From Ruminococcus bromii (GTDB taxonomy: Bacteria; Bacillota; Clostridia; Oscillospirales; Acutalibacteraceae), in assembly GCF_002834225.1 (NCBI RefSeq), contig NZ_NNSR01000039.1:1-64000 (forward strand): a stretch of DNA of 64,000 nucleotides, in the 5' to 3' direction. The position numbers and the translations under genes are program-made. The notes beneath the pieces are model-generated. The model was not told where the DNA came from, did no database searches, and saw nothing but the letters and a program-made list of their open reading frames with translations. Below, in pieces: positions 34,925 through 42,206 of this stretch. Every line of letters starts with the position of its first letter. Positions within the stretch are counted from its first letter, which is position 1.

Positions 34925-35072
34925 AGGTTTGTACCTCGTAATTTTTGATAGTATGACACCATTTTATAACAATATTCACTTAAAGTCAATAAATGTGACA
35001 AAATCGCTCGGGATAAAGTTTGATATTATGTAAATAATATCGCAAAATTTTTGCAAAATAAGCCTGTATCTG

Positions 35073-35101
35073 TTGAAAACAAGGATAGTGTAGTGTATAA
35101 T
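35073..35101 (+). promoter_or_regulatory. Promoter of the hydrogenase gene
   Basis: TTGAAA (35073-35078), 17-bp spacer, TATAAT (35096-35101). It leaves a roughly 240-nt leader. Confidence 0.7.
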
Positions 35102-35295
35102 CTAAGTACGAATTGCAACATTATGTTGCAATTCAGAGATTCAATGTTCCATTGAACCTCTGAGGAGCTAACGCTCCTATGTACAAGATTGCAATCGGTC
35201 GCAAATTCTGCTCCTTGCGAGCAAAGCAGAGTGTTGCTCCGATTTAAATCTAAGTACAAATTACAAGCAAGGCAGAGCGTTGCTGCGATTTAAAT
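35101..35295 (+). repeat. Multi-hairpin repeat array in the hydrogenase leader
   Basis: Four hairpins follow each other: 35110-35134 (GAATTGCAAC stem), 35134-35162 (CAGAG/TTCAATG stem), 35163-35178 (AGGAGC-TAAC-GCTCCT) and 35207-35230 (TCTGCT/AGCAGA). Direct repeats also occur: TCTAAGTAC-AATT at 35101 and 35249, and a 29-bp unit at 35221-35249 and 35267-35295 with three mismatches. The layout suggests an intergenic repeat element. Confidence 0.65.
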
Positions 35296-35348
35296 TTAGT
35301 GAATGATTGAATAGAAAATAAAATACACACAGTGAAAGGATGAGTGCC

Positions 35349-36890
35349 TTGAGAGGACTGTATTCGTCAAAGACAAAAATCCGTAATCAAATTTTCACCG
35401 AGGTTGCAAGGTTTGCATACGAGGGCGGAGATTATTCAAAATTTGAAAATCTTCCGTATGAAATTATCCCGGGTGAAATTTCAACATACCGTGAAAGTAT
35501 ATTTCTCGAAAGAGCCATTGTGGGCGAAAGACTTCGCCTTGCAATGGGACTGCCGCTTTTGCCGGTTTCAAAACAAGCGCCTATCTCAACAGGTGTTGAA
35601 GAAAGTATGATTGACGAAAAGGTTTACGATCCGCCGTTAATCAATATAATAAAATTCGCCTGTCATAAGTGTGCCGAAAAAAGAGTGGTTGTGACAGACG
35701 GCTGTCAGGGTTGTCTTGAACACCCGTGTACAGAGGTTTGCCCGAAGGGAGCAATCTCGATTGTACACGGAAAATCGCATATTGACGATGAAAAGTGCAT
35801 CAAATGCGGAAAATGTCAGGGTGCGTGCCCGTACAATGCAATCATAAAGCAGGAGCGTCCGTGTGCCGCCGCATGCGGTATGAAAGCTATTCACAGCGAT
35901 GAATACGGCAGAGCAGATATTGACTATAACAAGTGCGTTTCATGCGGAATGTGCCTTGTAAGCTGTCCGTTCAGCGCAATTGTTGACAAAAGTCAGATTT
36001 TTCAGACTATTATGGCAATCAACAGCGGCACACCTGTTTATGCCGCAGTTGCACCTGCAATTGCAGGTCAGTTCAAGGGACTTCCGTCAAATAAAATCAG
36101 AAATGCCTTTAAGGCTCTCGGCTTTACCGATGTTGTCGAGGTTGCGGTTGGTGCCGACCTTTGTACGGTTGAAGAAGCCAAGGATTTTATGGAAGAAGTT
36201 CCCGAAAAACAGCCGTTCATGGCGACTTCCTGTTGCCCTGCATGGAGCGTTATGGCGAAGAAAACTTTCCCCGACATCGCTCCGTACATTTCAATGGCAC
36301 TCACTCCTATGGTTCTCACGGGCAGACTTACAAAGCAGCATTATCCCGATTGCAGAGTTGTGTTTATCGGACCATGTGCCGCTAAAAAGCTTGAGGCAAG
36401 CCGCAGAAGTATCCGAAGTGATATCGACTTTGTGCTGACTTTTGAAGAAGTTGCAGGAATGTTTGCCGCAAAAGAGGTTGATTTTAACGCTGTTGAGGTT
36501 GACGAAAAACCGCTCTCATTCTCAAGCGCAGACGGCAGAGGCTTTGCCGTAAGCGGCGGTGTTGCAAAGGCTGTTGTCAATGCAATTCACAAACTTGATC
36601 CCGAAAGAGAGGTCAAGGTTGCCAATGCACAGGGACTTGACGAGTGCGTAAAGCTTTTGCGTATGGCAAAGGCCGGCAAGTACAACGGCTATCTGCTTGA
36701 GGGTATGGCTTGCCCCGGCGGTTGTGTTGCAGGTGCCGGAACAATCAACAATCCCGACAAATCTGCAATGGAGGTTCTCAAGAGCAAAAAAGAATCATGC
36801 TTTGAGGGCGCTGTTGACACTCCGTTTATTGACCGTTTGTCAACTCTTGAAAATATGTACAATGAGTTTGATAAGATGAAAGAAATTTAA
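35349..36890 (+). CDS. [FeFe]-hydrogenase-like protein (group B type)
   Basis: 513 aa. After an N-terminal region come ferredoxin-type clusters (CIKCGKCQGACP and CVSCGMCLVSCP, about 155-205, plus additional Cys pairs from about 103). The H-cluster domain then carries TSCCPAW (about 294), GPCAAKKLE (about 341) and MACPGGCVAG (about 452), the three Cys motifs that hold the active site. The L2 motif GPC rather than MPC places it with group B/D-type enzymes. Its role is H2 production, uptake or sensing, cytosolic; the partner is unknown. ATG 35340 abuts the AAAGGA site, so TTG 35349 (spacing 9) is the likelier start. ydcF-like follows. Confidence 0.85.
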   Translation: MRGLYSSKTKIRNQIFTEVARFAYEGGDYSKFENLPYEIIPGEISTYRESIFLERAIVGERLRLAMGLPLLPVSKQAPISTGVEESMIDEKVYDPPLINIIKFACHKCAEKRVVVTDGCQGCLEHPCTEVCPKGAISIVHGKSHIDDEKCIKCGKCQGACPYNAIIKQERPCAAACGMKAIHSDEYGRADIDYNKCVSCGMCLVSCPFSAIVDKSQIFQTIMAINSGTPVYAAVAPAIAGQFKGLPSNKIRNAFKALGFTDVVEVAVGADLCTVEEAKDFMEEVPEKQPFMATSCCPAWSVMAKKTFPDIAPYISMALTPMVLTGRLTKQHYPDCRVVFIGPCAAKKLEASRRSIRSDIDFVLTFEEVAGMFAAKEVDFNAVEVDEKPLSFSSADGRGFAVSGGVAKAVVNAIHKLDPEREVKVANAQGLDECVKLLRMAKAGKYNGYLLEGMACPGGCVAGAGTINNPDKSAMEVLKSKKESCFEGAVDTPFIDRLSTLENMYNEFDKMKEI

Positions 36891-36906
36891 CAGGTCGGGT
36901 GATATT

Positions 36907-37683
36907 TTGAAAATGGTGATGTTAATTTTACGCATAATCGGCATTGCCGTGGCTGTTGTGTTTCTCGGATTTTTCGTAATCCCTATGACTCACGGAATTA
37001 TCAACCCGGGCAATATTGCAGGAACTTTTTTGTGTCTGTGGCTGTTGTGCGTGTTAATTCCGCCCGTTCACGGAGCAATAAAGGCATTTTGCTTTAAGCA
37101 TTTGTTTACTAAAATAGTTTTTCGTGTAGTGAATATCGGCTTTATCGCTTTTGCCGTTTACGGTGCGATTGTCACCTCTGCAATGGTGTGGGCAACCTGT
37201 CAGGCACCGCCCGAAAACTCAACTGCAATTGTCCTCGGTGCTCAGGTTAAGCCATGGGGACCGTCGGTAATTTTGCGTGGCAGAATTGACGCCGCAAAAT
37301 CATATCTTGACGATTCTCCGAACGCAAATGCCGTTCTCAGCGGAGGACAGGGAAGTGACGAGATTATGAGTGAGGCGCAATGTATGTACAATGTGCTGAC
37401 GGAGTCGGGCATTGATTCTTCAAGACTTTATATGGAGGACAAGTCAACCAACACAACCGAGAATATAAGAAATTCAATGAAAATTATTGAGGACAACGAC
37501 CTTAATACCGATATTACGATTGTGACAGACGGTTTTCATCAGCTCAGAGCAAGGATAATTTGTTCGCAACTCGGCATAAAAGGAAATGTCGGAGCAGTAA
37601 GCTCCGACACAAGACTTTTGTATGTCCCTACTTATGCTGTTCGTGAGTGGTTCGCTCTTCCGTTTCAGCTTCTGTTTCGGTAG
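36907..37683 (+). CDS. YdcF/SanA-like DUF218 membrane protein
   Basis: 258 aa. Two to three N-terminal membrane segments (about 5-25, 38-52, 72-92) precede a DUF218 domain: AIVLGAQVKPWGPS (about 107-120), LRGRIDAA, AVLSGGQGSDE (about 138-148), STNTTENIRNS (about 179-189) and IVTDGFHQLRA. The family (YdcF, SanA, ElyC) affects envelope integrity or peptidoglycan precursor lipid recycling in other bacteria, but no reaction is proven. TTG start 16 bp after the hydrogenase stop; likely co-transcribed. Confidence 0.8.
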   Translation: MKMVMLILRIIGIAVAVVFLGFFVIPMTHGIINPGNIAGTFLCLWLLCVLIPPVHGAIKAFCFKHLFTKIVFRVVNIGFIAFAVYGAIVTSAMVWATCQAPPENSTAIVLGAQVKPWGPSVILRGRIDAAKSYLDDSPNANAVLSGGQGSDEIMSEAQCMYNVLTESGIDSSRLYMEDKSTNTTENIRNSMKIIEDNDLNTDITIVTDGFHQLRARIICSQLGIKGNVGAVSSDTRLLYVPTYAVREWFALPFQLLFR

Positions 37684-37885
37684 TCACAATCTCGGTGATG
37701 TCACCGTTTGTGTCAAAATGAGGCTTTGTCCTGTGACAGTTTGCAAACTCAAGCGGATAAACCTCGTGTTCCGTAACATCAACAATAGGGGAAATTTCCT
37801 TTTTGCTGTTTCGTGACGGCAACTCAACAGGATAATTTTCATTCTGTCGGTTGCCACCGTTATGATTAACATCGTAAAAACTCAT
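37628..37885 (-). CDS. Small hydrophilic protein, convergent and overlapping
   Basis: 85 aa, Glu/Thr/Asn/His rich, no membrane segment, with an acidic C-terminal run (TTETEAETEERTTHE). The frame starts at ATG 37885 with AAAGGTGG about eight bases upstream. However, that site lies inside the hairpin that would terminate the opposite gene, and the last 56 bases overlap the ydcF-like gene. The region has no other gene, and the composition is protein-like. No family recognised. Could be spurious. Confidence 0.4.
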   Translation of the reverse strand: MSFYDVNHNGGNRQNENYPVELPSRNSKKEISPIVDVTEHEVYPLEFANCHRTKPHFDTNGDITEIVTTETEAETEERTTHEQHK

Positions 37886-37888
37886 AAT

Positions 37889-37923
37889 AAAAACCACCTT
37901 TCCGTGAGGTGGTTTTATTTTTT
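37889..37923 (+). terminator. Terminator downstream of the ydcF-like gene
   Basis: AAACCACCT (37891-37899) pairs with AGGTGGTTT (37907-37915), followed by TATTTTTT. On the minus strand the same bases contain the ribosome binding site of the small overlapping ORF. Confidence 0.75.
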
Positions 37924-38009
37924 GCAGAATTTTAAATTATATGCAGAGAAAAAATTTATTGTTATAGTGAAAATTTACAAAAAAATTGTATGAATCGCCT
38001 TAAATTCTA

Positions 38010-38038
38010 TTGACAAAATGTTTTGTTGGTTATATTAT
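38010..38038 (+). promoter_or_regulatory. Promoter of the dockerin protein gene
   Basis: TTGACA (38010-38015), 17-bp spacer, TATTAT (38033-38038). Confidence 0.65.
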
Positions 38039-38117
38039 TTATTTAAGGTTAAAAGTGGAATGTAATACGATTTCACAAAGCTTATTAAATTTAACAAAAT
38101 AAGAGAGGAGTTTTTTT

Positions 38118-39206
38118 ATGACGAAAAAACTTATAAGCATGCTTCTGTCAATCGCAATGGTGCTTTCTGTTGCCGTAGTTGGCATTTCGGGAGTATATGC
38201 GGCAATTGACAACGACGATCGCTATGTTCCAAGTGAGGAAACGGCTACCAAAAGACTTTATTTTGTAATGCCGGAATCTTGGAAAAATGAAAAATTCGGC
38301 GCAGACTCTGCCGGCATTTTTTGGTGGAACGGTTCAGACGCATGCGTGTTTAATGGCGGATCATCACAGGCTGCTCCTTGGCCGGGATACAAGATGCAGG
38401 TTTATGACGCTGACGCTAACATCTTCTATATTGACATTCCTTCAGATGTTCCTAATATTATTTTCAACAACTGCCTTAACGGCGGTGAAAGAGAAGAAGA
38501 TGCAGAAACAGGTAAAGTAACTTTCGAGTTTGGTGAGGAACAGTTTAAGGCTGCTATGCAGACAAAGGATGTGTGTTGTGATTACTATTCGGAAGGTGAC
38601 AGTACTTATTATGACAAATTACTTGACGGTGAATTCTGGGCAAAGGCTCAGGAGGCTGTTGAGGGTAATGATAAGACATTCCTTGGCAACTTCAAGGATA
38701 ACTTCTTTATTGATACAGATTTTGACCTTGGTATCTCAATGACATTCAATAATATGATTTTTGTTATCAATCCTAACGACTATGATGTTAGTGTTCTCAG
38801 CGGTAAGGTGTTATACGGCGGTGAATTCTACTTCTTCTACGGCAAGAACGAGGAAACAGGCAAGTATGAATACGGCGGACTTCCTAACTATGACATGGCT
38901 AAGGAAAATGGCGTAGTCAGCGTTCTTGACAAATCTGTTTTCCCCAATCCCTCTGTTCAACCTACAGATCCTTTTAATGATATGATTTACGGCGATGTGA
39001 ATAATGACGGCTTGATTACTATTGTTGACGCAACAATAGTGCAGAAATACATAGTAAATGTGGCGCAGTTAGATAATGTAAATCAGAAGTTAGCAGATGT
39101 TGATGTTGACGGTGTGATTACAGTTAAGGATGCAACAGCTGTTCAAAAGTATATCGTAAATGTAGACGGATACGGCAAAACAGGCGAAAAGTTTGCAGCT
39201 GCATAA
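38118..39206 (+). CDS. Secreted dockerin protein with starch-binding-like module
   Basis: 362 aa. Signal peptide (about 1-31, cut near VYA). Residues about 48-125 contain LYFVMPESWKN, IFWWNG, PWPGYKM and IFYIDIPSDVPNIIFNN, a pattern resembling CBM26-type starch-binding modules. A middle region of unknown type follows. The last ~70 residues form a type I dockerin with two Ca-binding repeats (GDVNNDGLITIVDATIVQKY and VDVDGVITVKDATAVQKY). No catalytic domain is recognised. It would attach through the dockerin to a cohesin-bearing scaffold, as in cellulosome or amylosome complexes. Strong AGAGGAG ribosome binding site. Confidence 0.85.
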   Translation: MTKKLISMLLSIAMVLSVAVVGISGVYAAIDNDDRYVPSEETATKRLYFVMPESWKNEKFGADSAGIFWWNGSDACVFNGGSSQAAPWPGYKMQVYDADANIFYIDIPSDVPNIIFNNCLNGGEREEDAETGKVTFEFGEEQFKAAMQTKDVCCDYYSEGDSTYYDKLLDGEFWAKAQEAVEGNDKTFLGNFKDNFFIDTDFDLGISMTFNNMIFVINPNDYDVSVLSGKVLYGGEFYFFYGKNEETGKYEYGGLPNYDMAKENGVVSVLDKSVFPNPSVQPTDPFNDMIYGDVNNDGLITIVDATIVQKYIVNVAQLDNVNQKLADVDVDGVITVKDATAVQKYIVNVDGYGKTGEKFAAA

Positions 39207-39234
39207 GTTAGTTGAATAGCCTAATGAATACACC

Positions 39235-39273
39235 AAACCCCGAAGTTTTTACAGACTTCGGGGTTTAAATTTT
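39235..39273 (+). terminator. Terminator after the dockerin gene
   Basis: AACCCCGAAGT pairs with ACTTCGGGGTT around TTTTACAG, followed by TAAATTTTG. Confidence 0.8.
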
Positions 39274-39350
39274 GTTTTATTGTGCTCTGCTTTGTTGTGT
39301 CTTGTTTCGTTGTGTCTTAAATTATATGATCCAAAGCCTGTTTCACACCC

Positions 39351-40526
39351 TTACCTAAGTACCTTAGTCAACAGAACCACGCACTCGATGTGTGCGGTGT
39401 GGGGGAACATATCTACGGGTTGGATTTTTTGGGCTTTGTAGGGGCTGTTTTGGGTTAGGTAGGCTAAATCCCTTGCCAATGTTTCGGGGTTGCAGGAAAC
39501 ATAGACAACTTTTTTCGGAGACATTTTGATTAGTGATTCGAGAAATTTTCGGTCACTGCCGGCTCTTGGCGGATCCATAAACACAACATCGGGCTTTTCG
39601 TCCTCGTTTGCAGCTTCTCTCATGAACTCGCCCGCATCGGCTTTGTAGAAACGGATATTTTTCAGATTATTTGCTCTTGCGTTTACGATTGCATCCCTTA
39701 CGGCATCGCCGTTAAGTTCTGCACCGATAACATTGCCTGCACCGTTTTTGGCGGCAATTATGCCGATTGTGCCGATTCCGCAGTAGGTGTCAAGCACGGT
39801 TTCGCTGCCTTTGAGATTTGCAAATTCAATTGCTTTGCCGTACAAAACTTCGGTTTGAACGGGGTTAATTTGGTAAAAGCTTTTCGGCGAAATTCTGAAC
39901 CTGCAACCGCAGAGAATATCCTCAATATAACCCTTGCCGTACAGCACTTTCTGATTGTCACCGAGTACAAGGTTGGTGCGGTAGGGATTTATATTTTGCA
40001 CAATGGTTGTGATTTCGGGAAACTGTTTCAGAATCGCTTTTACAAAATTGTTTTTTGACGGAAAAACAGGTGTACCTGTCACAAGCACAAGCATAATCTG
40101 ATTTGTCGCAAAGCCTCTTTTCACAAGAATGTGACGGAGAAAACCTTTGCCTGTGTCCTCGTTATAGGTTGTCATTCTGAAAGAGGGGAGGAGCTTGCGT
40201 ACTGCAACGATGATTTTGTCGGCAATAACATCCTCTGTCTGACAGCTGTCAATTCCGACAACATGATGACTGCCCGACTGATACACACCCGAAATGATTT
40301 TGCCCTTTTTGTCCGTATAAAAAGCCGCCTGAACCTTGTTGCGGTAGTGGTAGGGAGTTTTCATTCCGATAATTTTTTCAACGGTGCAAAAGCGTTTGAG
40401 AAGTTTTTCGACTTTTTTCTGCTTAAATTCAAGCTGTTCGGGATATGACAGATTTTGCAGTTGACAACCGCCGCATTTTTTGTAAACGGGACAGCTTTGT
40501 TTATTGGTTTCAGGTCTGTTACTCAT
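39351..40526 (-). CDS. 23S rRNA (uracil-C5)-methyltransferase, RlmD/RlmCD family
   Basis: 391 aa SAM-dependent methyltransferase that makes 5-methyluridine in 23S rRNA. N-terminal Cys set CPVYKKCGGCQLQ (about 12-24) plus a Cys near 94 would bind a 4Fe-4S cluster. The SAM fold has LDTYCGIGTIGI (about 242-253). DPPRAGSDRKF and VYVSCNPETLARDL carry the catalytic Cys. The usual N-terminal TRAM domain is absent, making it shorter than the 450-aa standard. GAGGAAA lies before the ATG. Whether it modifies U747, U1939 or both is not visible. Confidence 0.88.
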   Translation of the reverse strand: MSNRPETNKQSCPVYKKCGGCQLQNLSYPEQLEFKQKKVEKLLKRFCTVEKIIGMKTPYHYRNKVQAAFYTDKKGKIISGVYQSGSHHVVGIDSCQTEDVIADKIIVAVRKLLPSFRMTTYNEDTGKGFLRHILVKRGFATNQIMLVLVTGTPVFPSKNNFVKAILKQFPEITTIVQNINPYRTNLVLGDNQKVLYGKGYIEDILCGCRFRISPKSFYQINPVQTEVLYGKAIEFANLKGSETVLDTYCGIGTIGIIAAKNGAGNVIGAELNGDAVRDAIVNARANNLKNIRFYKADAGEFMREAANEDEKPDVVFMDPPRAGSDRKFLESLIKMSPKKVVYVSCNPETLARDLAYLTQNSPYKAQKIQPVDMFPHTAHIECVVLLTKVLR

Positions 40527-40614
40527 AATATTTCCTCACATTTTATTGCATTGTATATATCCTTTATTTTATCATCAATCATATTGATATGCAACACAAA
40601 CAAACCCTAAATGA

Positions 40615-40650
40615 CAAAGAAAAACGCAGGAGGGAAATCCGCTCCTGCGC
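40615..40650 (-). terminator. Terminator of the gltBD operon
   Basis: On minus, CGCAGGAG pairs with CTCCTGCG around a GGATTTCC-type loop, followed by TTTTTCTTT. Confidence 0.8.
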
Positions 40651-40708
40651 TTTCTGATTATTAACCGTTATATCGAAAAATTGAGGATTATCAGGTTATT
40701 GTAATCAA

Positions 40709-42193
40709 TTAAAGATTTGTGTATCCCATAAGGCTTTCGTCTACCTCTTTGGCAACATCTCTGCCCTCACGAATCGCCCAGACAACAAGTGACTGTCCTC
40801 TGTGCATATCGCCTGTAACAAATACATTTTCAACATTTGTCTTGTGTGAGCCTTCTGCCGTTGCAACATTGGTTCTTGCGTTTGTTTCAACACCGAATGC
40901 CTTGGTTACATAGTTTTCACTGCCGAGGAATCCTGCCGCAATGAGTACGAGTTCAACATCAACCTTGTACTCTGAGCCTTCAACCTCTTTCATCATAAGT
41001 CTGCCTGTTTTAGCATCCTTTTCGGGTTTGAGCTTAACAAGCTCCGCACCTACAAGATTACCGTTCTTGTCAGCAATGAACTGCTTAACGGTTGTCTGAT
41101 AAACTCGTGGATCGTGACCGTAAACTTCAATAGCCTCTTCCTGACCGTAGTCTGTTTTGCAGACTCTCGGCCATTGCGGCCATGGGTTATCGGCACTTCT
41201 TGTGTCGGGAAGCTTAGGCATCATTTCAAGCTGAAGAACGGATTTTGCACCGTGTCTGATGCTTGTGCCAACGCAGTCGTTACCTGTGTCGCCGCCGCCG
41301 ATTACCATTACATTCTTGCCTTTTGCGCTGATGAATGTACCCTCTCTGAGGTTGCAGTCAAGAAGTGACTTTGTTGTTGATTTGAGAAAGTCAACGGCAA
41401 AGTGAATGCCGTTAGCCTCTCTGCCGGGAACTTTGATATCTCTCGGATTTGATGCACCGCAAGCAAGGATTACACGGTCAAAGTCCTTGAGAATTTCGCT
41501 TGCTTTGATGTCTTTGCCGACATTTGAGCAGGTTTCAAAGGTTACGCCTTCTTCTTCCATAATGTTAATCTTGCGTTCGATAACATCTTTTTCAAGCTTC
41601 ATATTCGGAATGCCGTACATAAGCAGACCGCCTACTCTGTCATTGCGTTCAAATACCGTTACAGAGTGACCGCGCTGATTGAGCTGGTCGGCAGCGGCAA
41701 GTCCCGATGGACCCGAACCGATGATTGCAATTTTCTTGCCTGTTCTTACCTTTGGAATTCTTGCGTCTGCAAGACCTTCTTCATAGGCGTTTTCAATGAT
41801 TCCGTATTCGTTGGCTTTTACGCTGACAGCGTCACCGTTTGCACCGCAGGTGCATGCCTTTTCACAGAGAGCAGGACATACACGGGATGTAAATTCGGGG
41901 AAGTTGTTTGTAACCTTAAGACGGTTGTAAGCCTGTTCCCAGTTGCCCTTGTAGATAAGGTCGTTCCATTCGGGAATGAGGTTGTTAAGCGGACAGCCTG
42001 AGAATGCAGAACCGATCTGCATTCCTGCCTGACAGAAAGGCACACCGCAGTCCATGCATCTTGCACCCTGTTTTTGCTGATCCTCTTTGCTGAGGGGATC
42101 GTGAAACTCGTCAAAATTTTTGATTCTTTCTTTTACGGAGTATGCCGGAGCATCCTCACGCTTATATTCCATAAATCCTGTTGGTTTTCCCAT
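40709..42193 (-). CDS. gltD: Glutamate synthase, small subunit
   Basis: 494 aa FAD protein that passes electrons from NAD(P)H to the large subunit. The N-terminal Cys-rich region (CMDCGVPFC at about 42-50, then CPLNNL, CPALCEKAC) binds 4Fe-4S clusters. FAD motif IIGSGPSGLAAADQL (about 153) and NADP motif VIGGGDTGNDCVG (about 297) follow, and the C-terminal FVTGDMHRGQSLVVWAI block is the GxxxAGD-like FAD end. Starts 13 bp after gltB on the same strand; GGAGGGG upstream. Confidence 0.96.
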   Translation of the reverse strand: MGKPTGFMEYKREDAPAYSVKERIKNFDEFHDPLSKEDQQKQGARCMDCGVPFCQAGMQIGSAFSGCPLNNLIPEWNDLIYKGNWEQAYNRLKVTNNFPEFTSRVCPALCEKACTCGANGDAVSVKANEYGIIENAYEEGLADARIPKVRTGKKIAIIGSGPSGLAAADQLNQRGHSVTVFERNDRVGGLLMYGIPNMKLEKDVIERKINIMEEEGVTFETCSNVGKDIKASEILKDFDRVILACGASNPRDIKVPGREANGIHFAVDFLKSTTKSLLDCNLREGTFISAKGKNVMVIGGGDTGNDCVGTSIRHGAKSVLQLEMMPKLPDTRSADNPWPQWPRVCKTDYGQEEAIEVYGHDPRVYQTTVKQFIADKNGNLVGAELVKLKPEKDAKTGRLMMKEVEGSEYKVDVELVLIAAGFLGSENYVTKAFGVETNARTNVATAEGSHKTNVENVFVTGDMHRGQSLVVWAIREGRDVAKEVDESLMGYTNL

Positions 42194-42206
42194 TGATGTC
42201 CCCTCC

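Larger units (their letters stand above)
34925..35348 (+). other. Long structured leader region before hydrogenase
   Basis: 424 bp without a gene. It holds a near-consensus promoter and then about 250 nt of leader with four successive hairpins and imperfect direct repeats, described separately. Confidence 0.6.

Noticed and set aside
35101-35295. CRISPR-like repeats before the hydrogenase
   Set aside because: Repeats are few, uneven in spacing and mostly palindromes; no cas genes and no spacer-like units.
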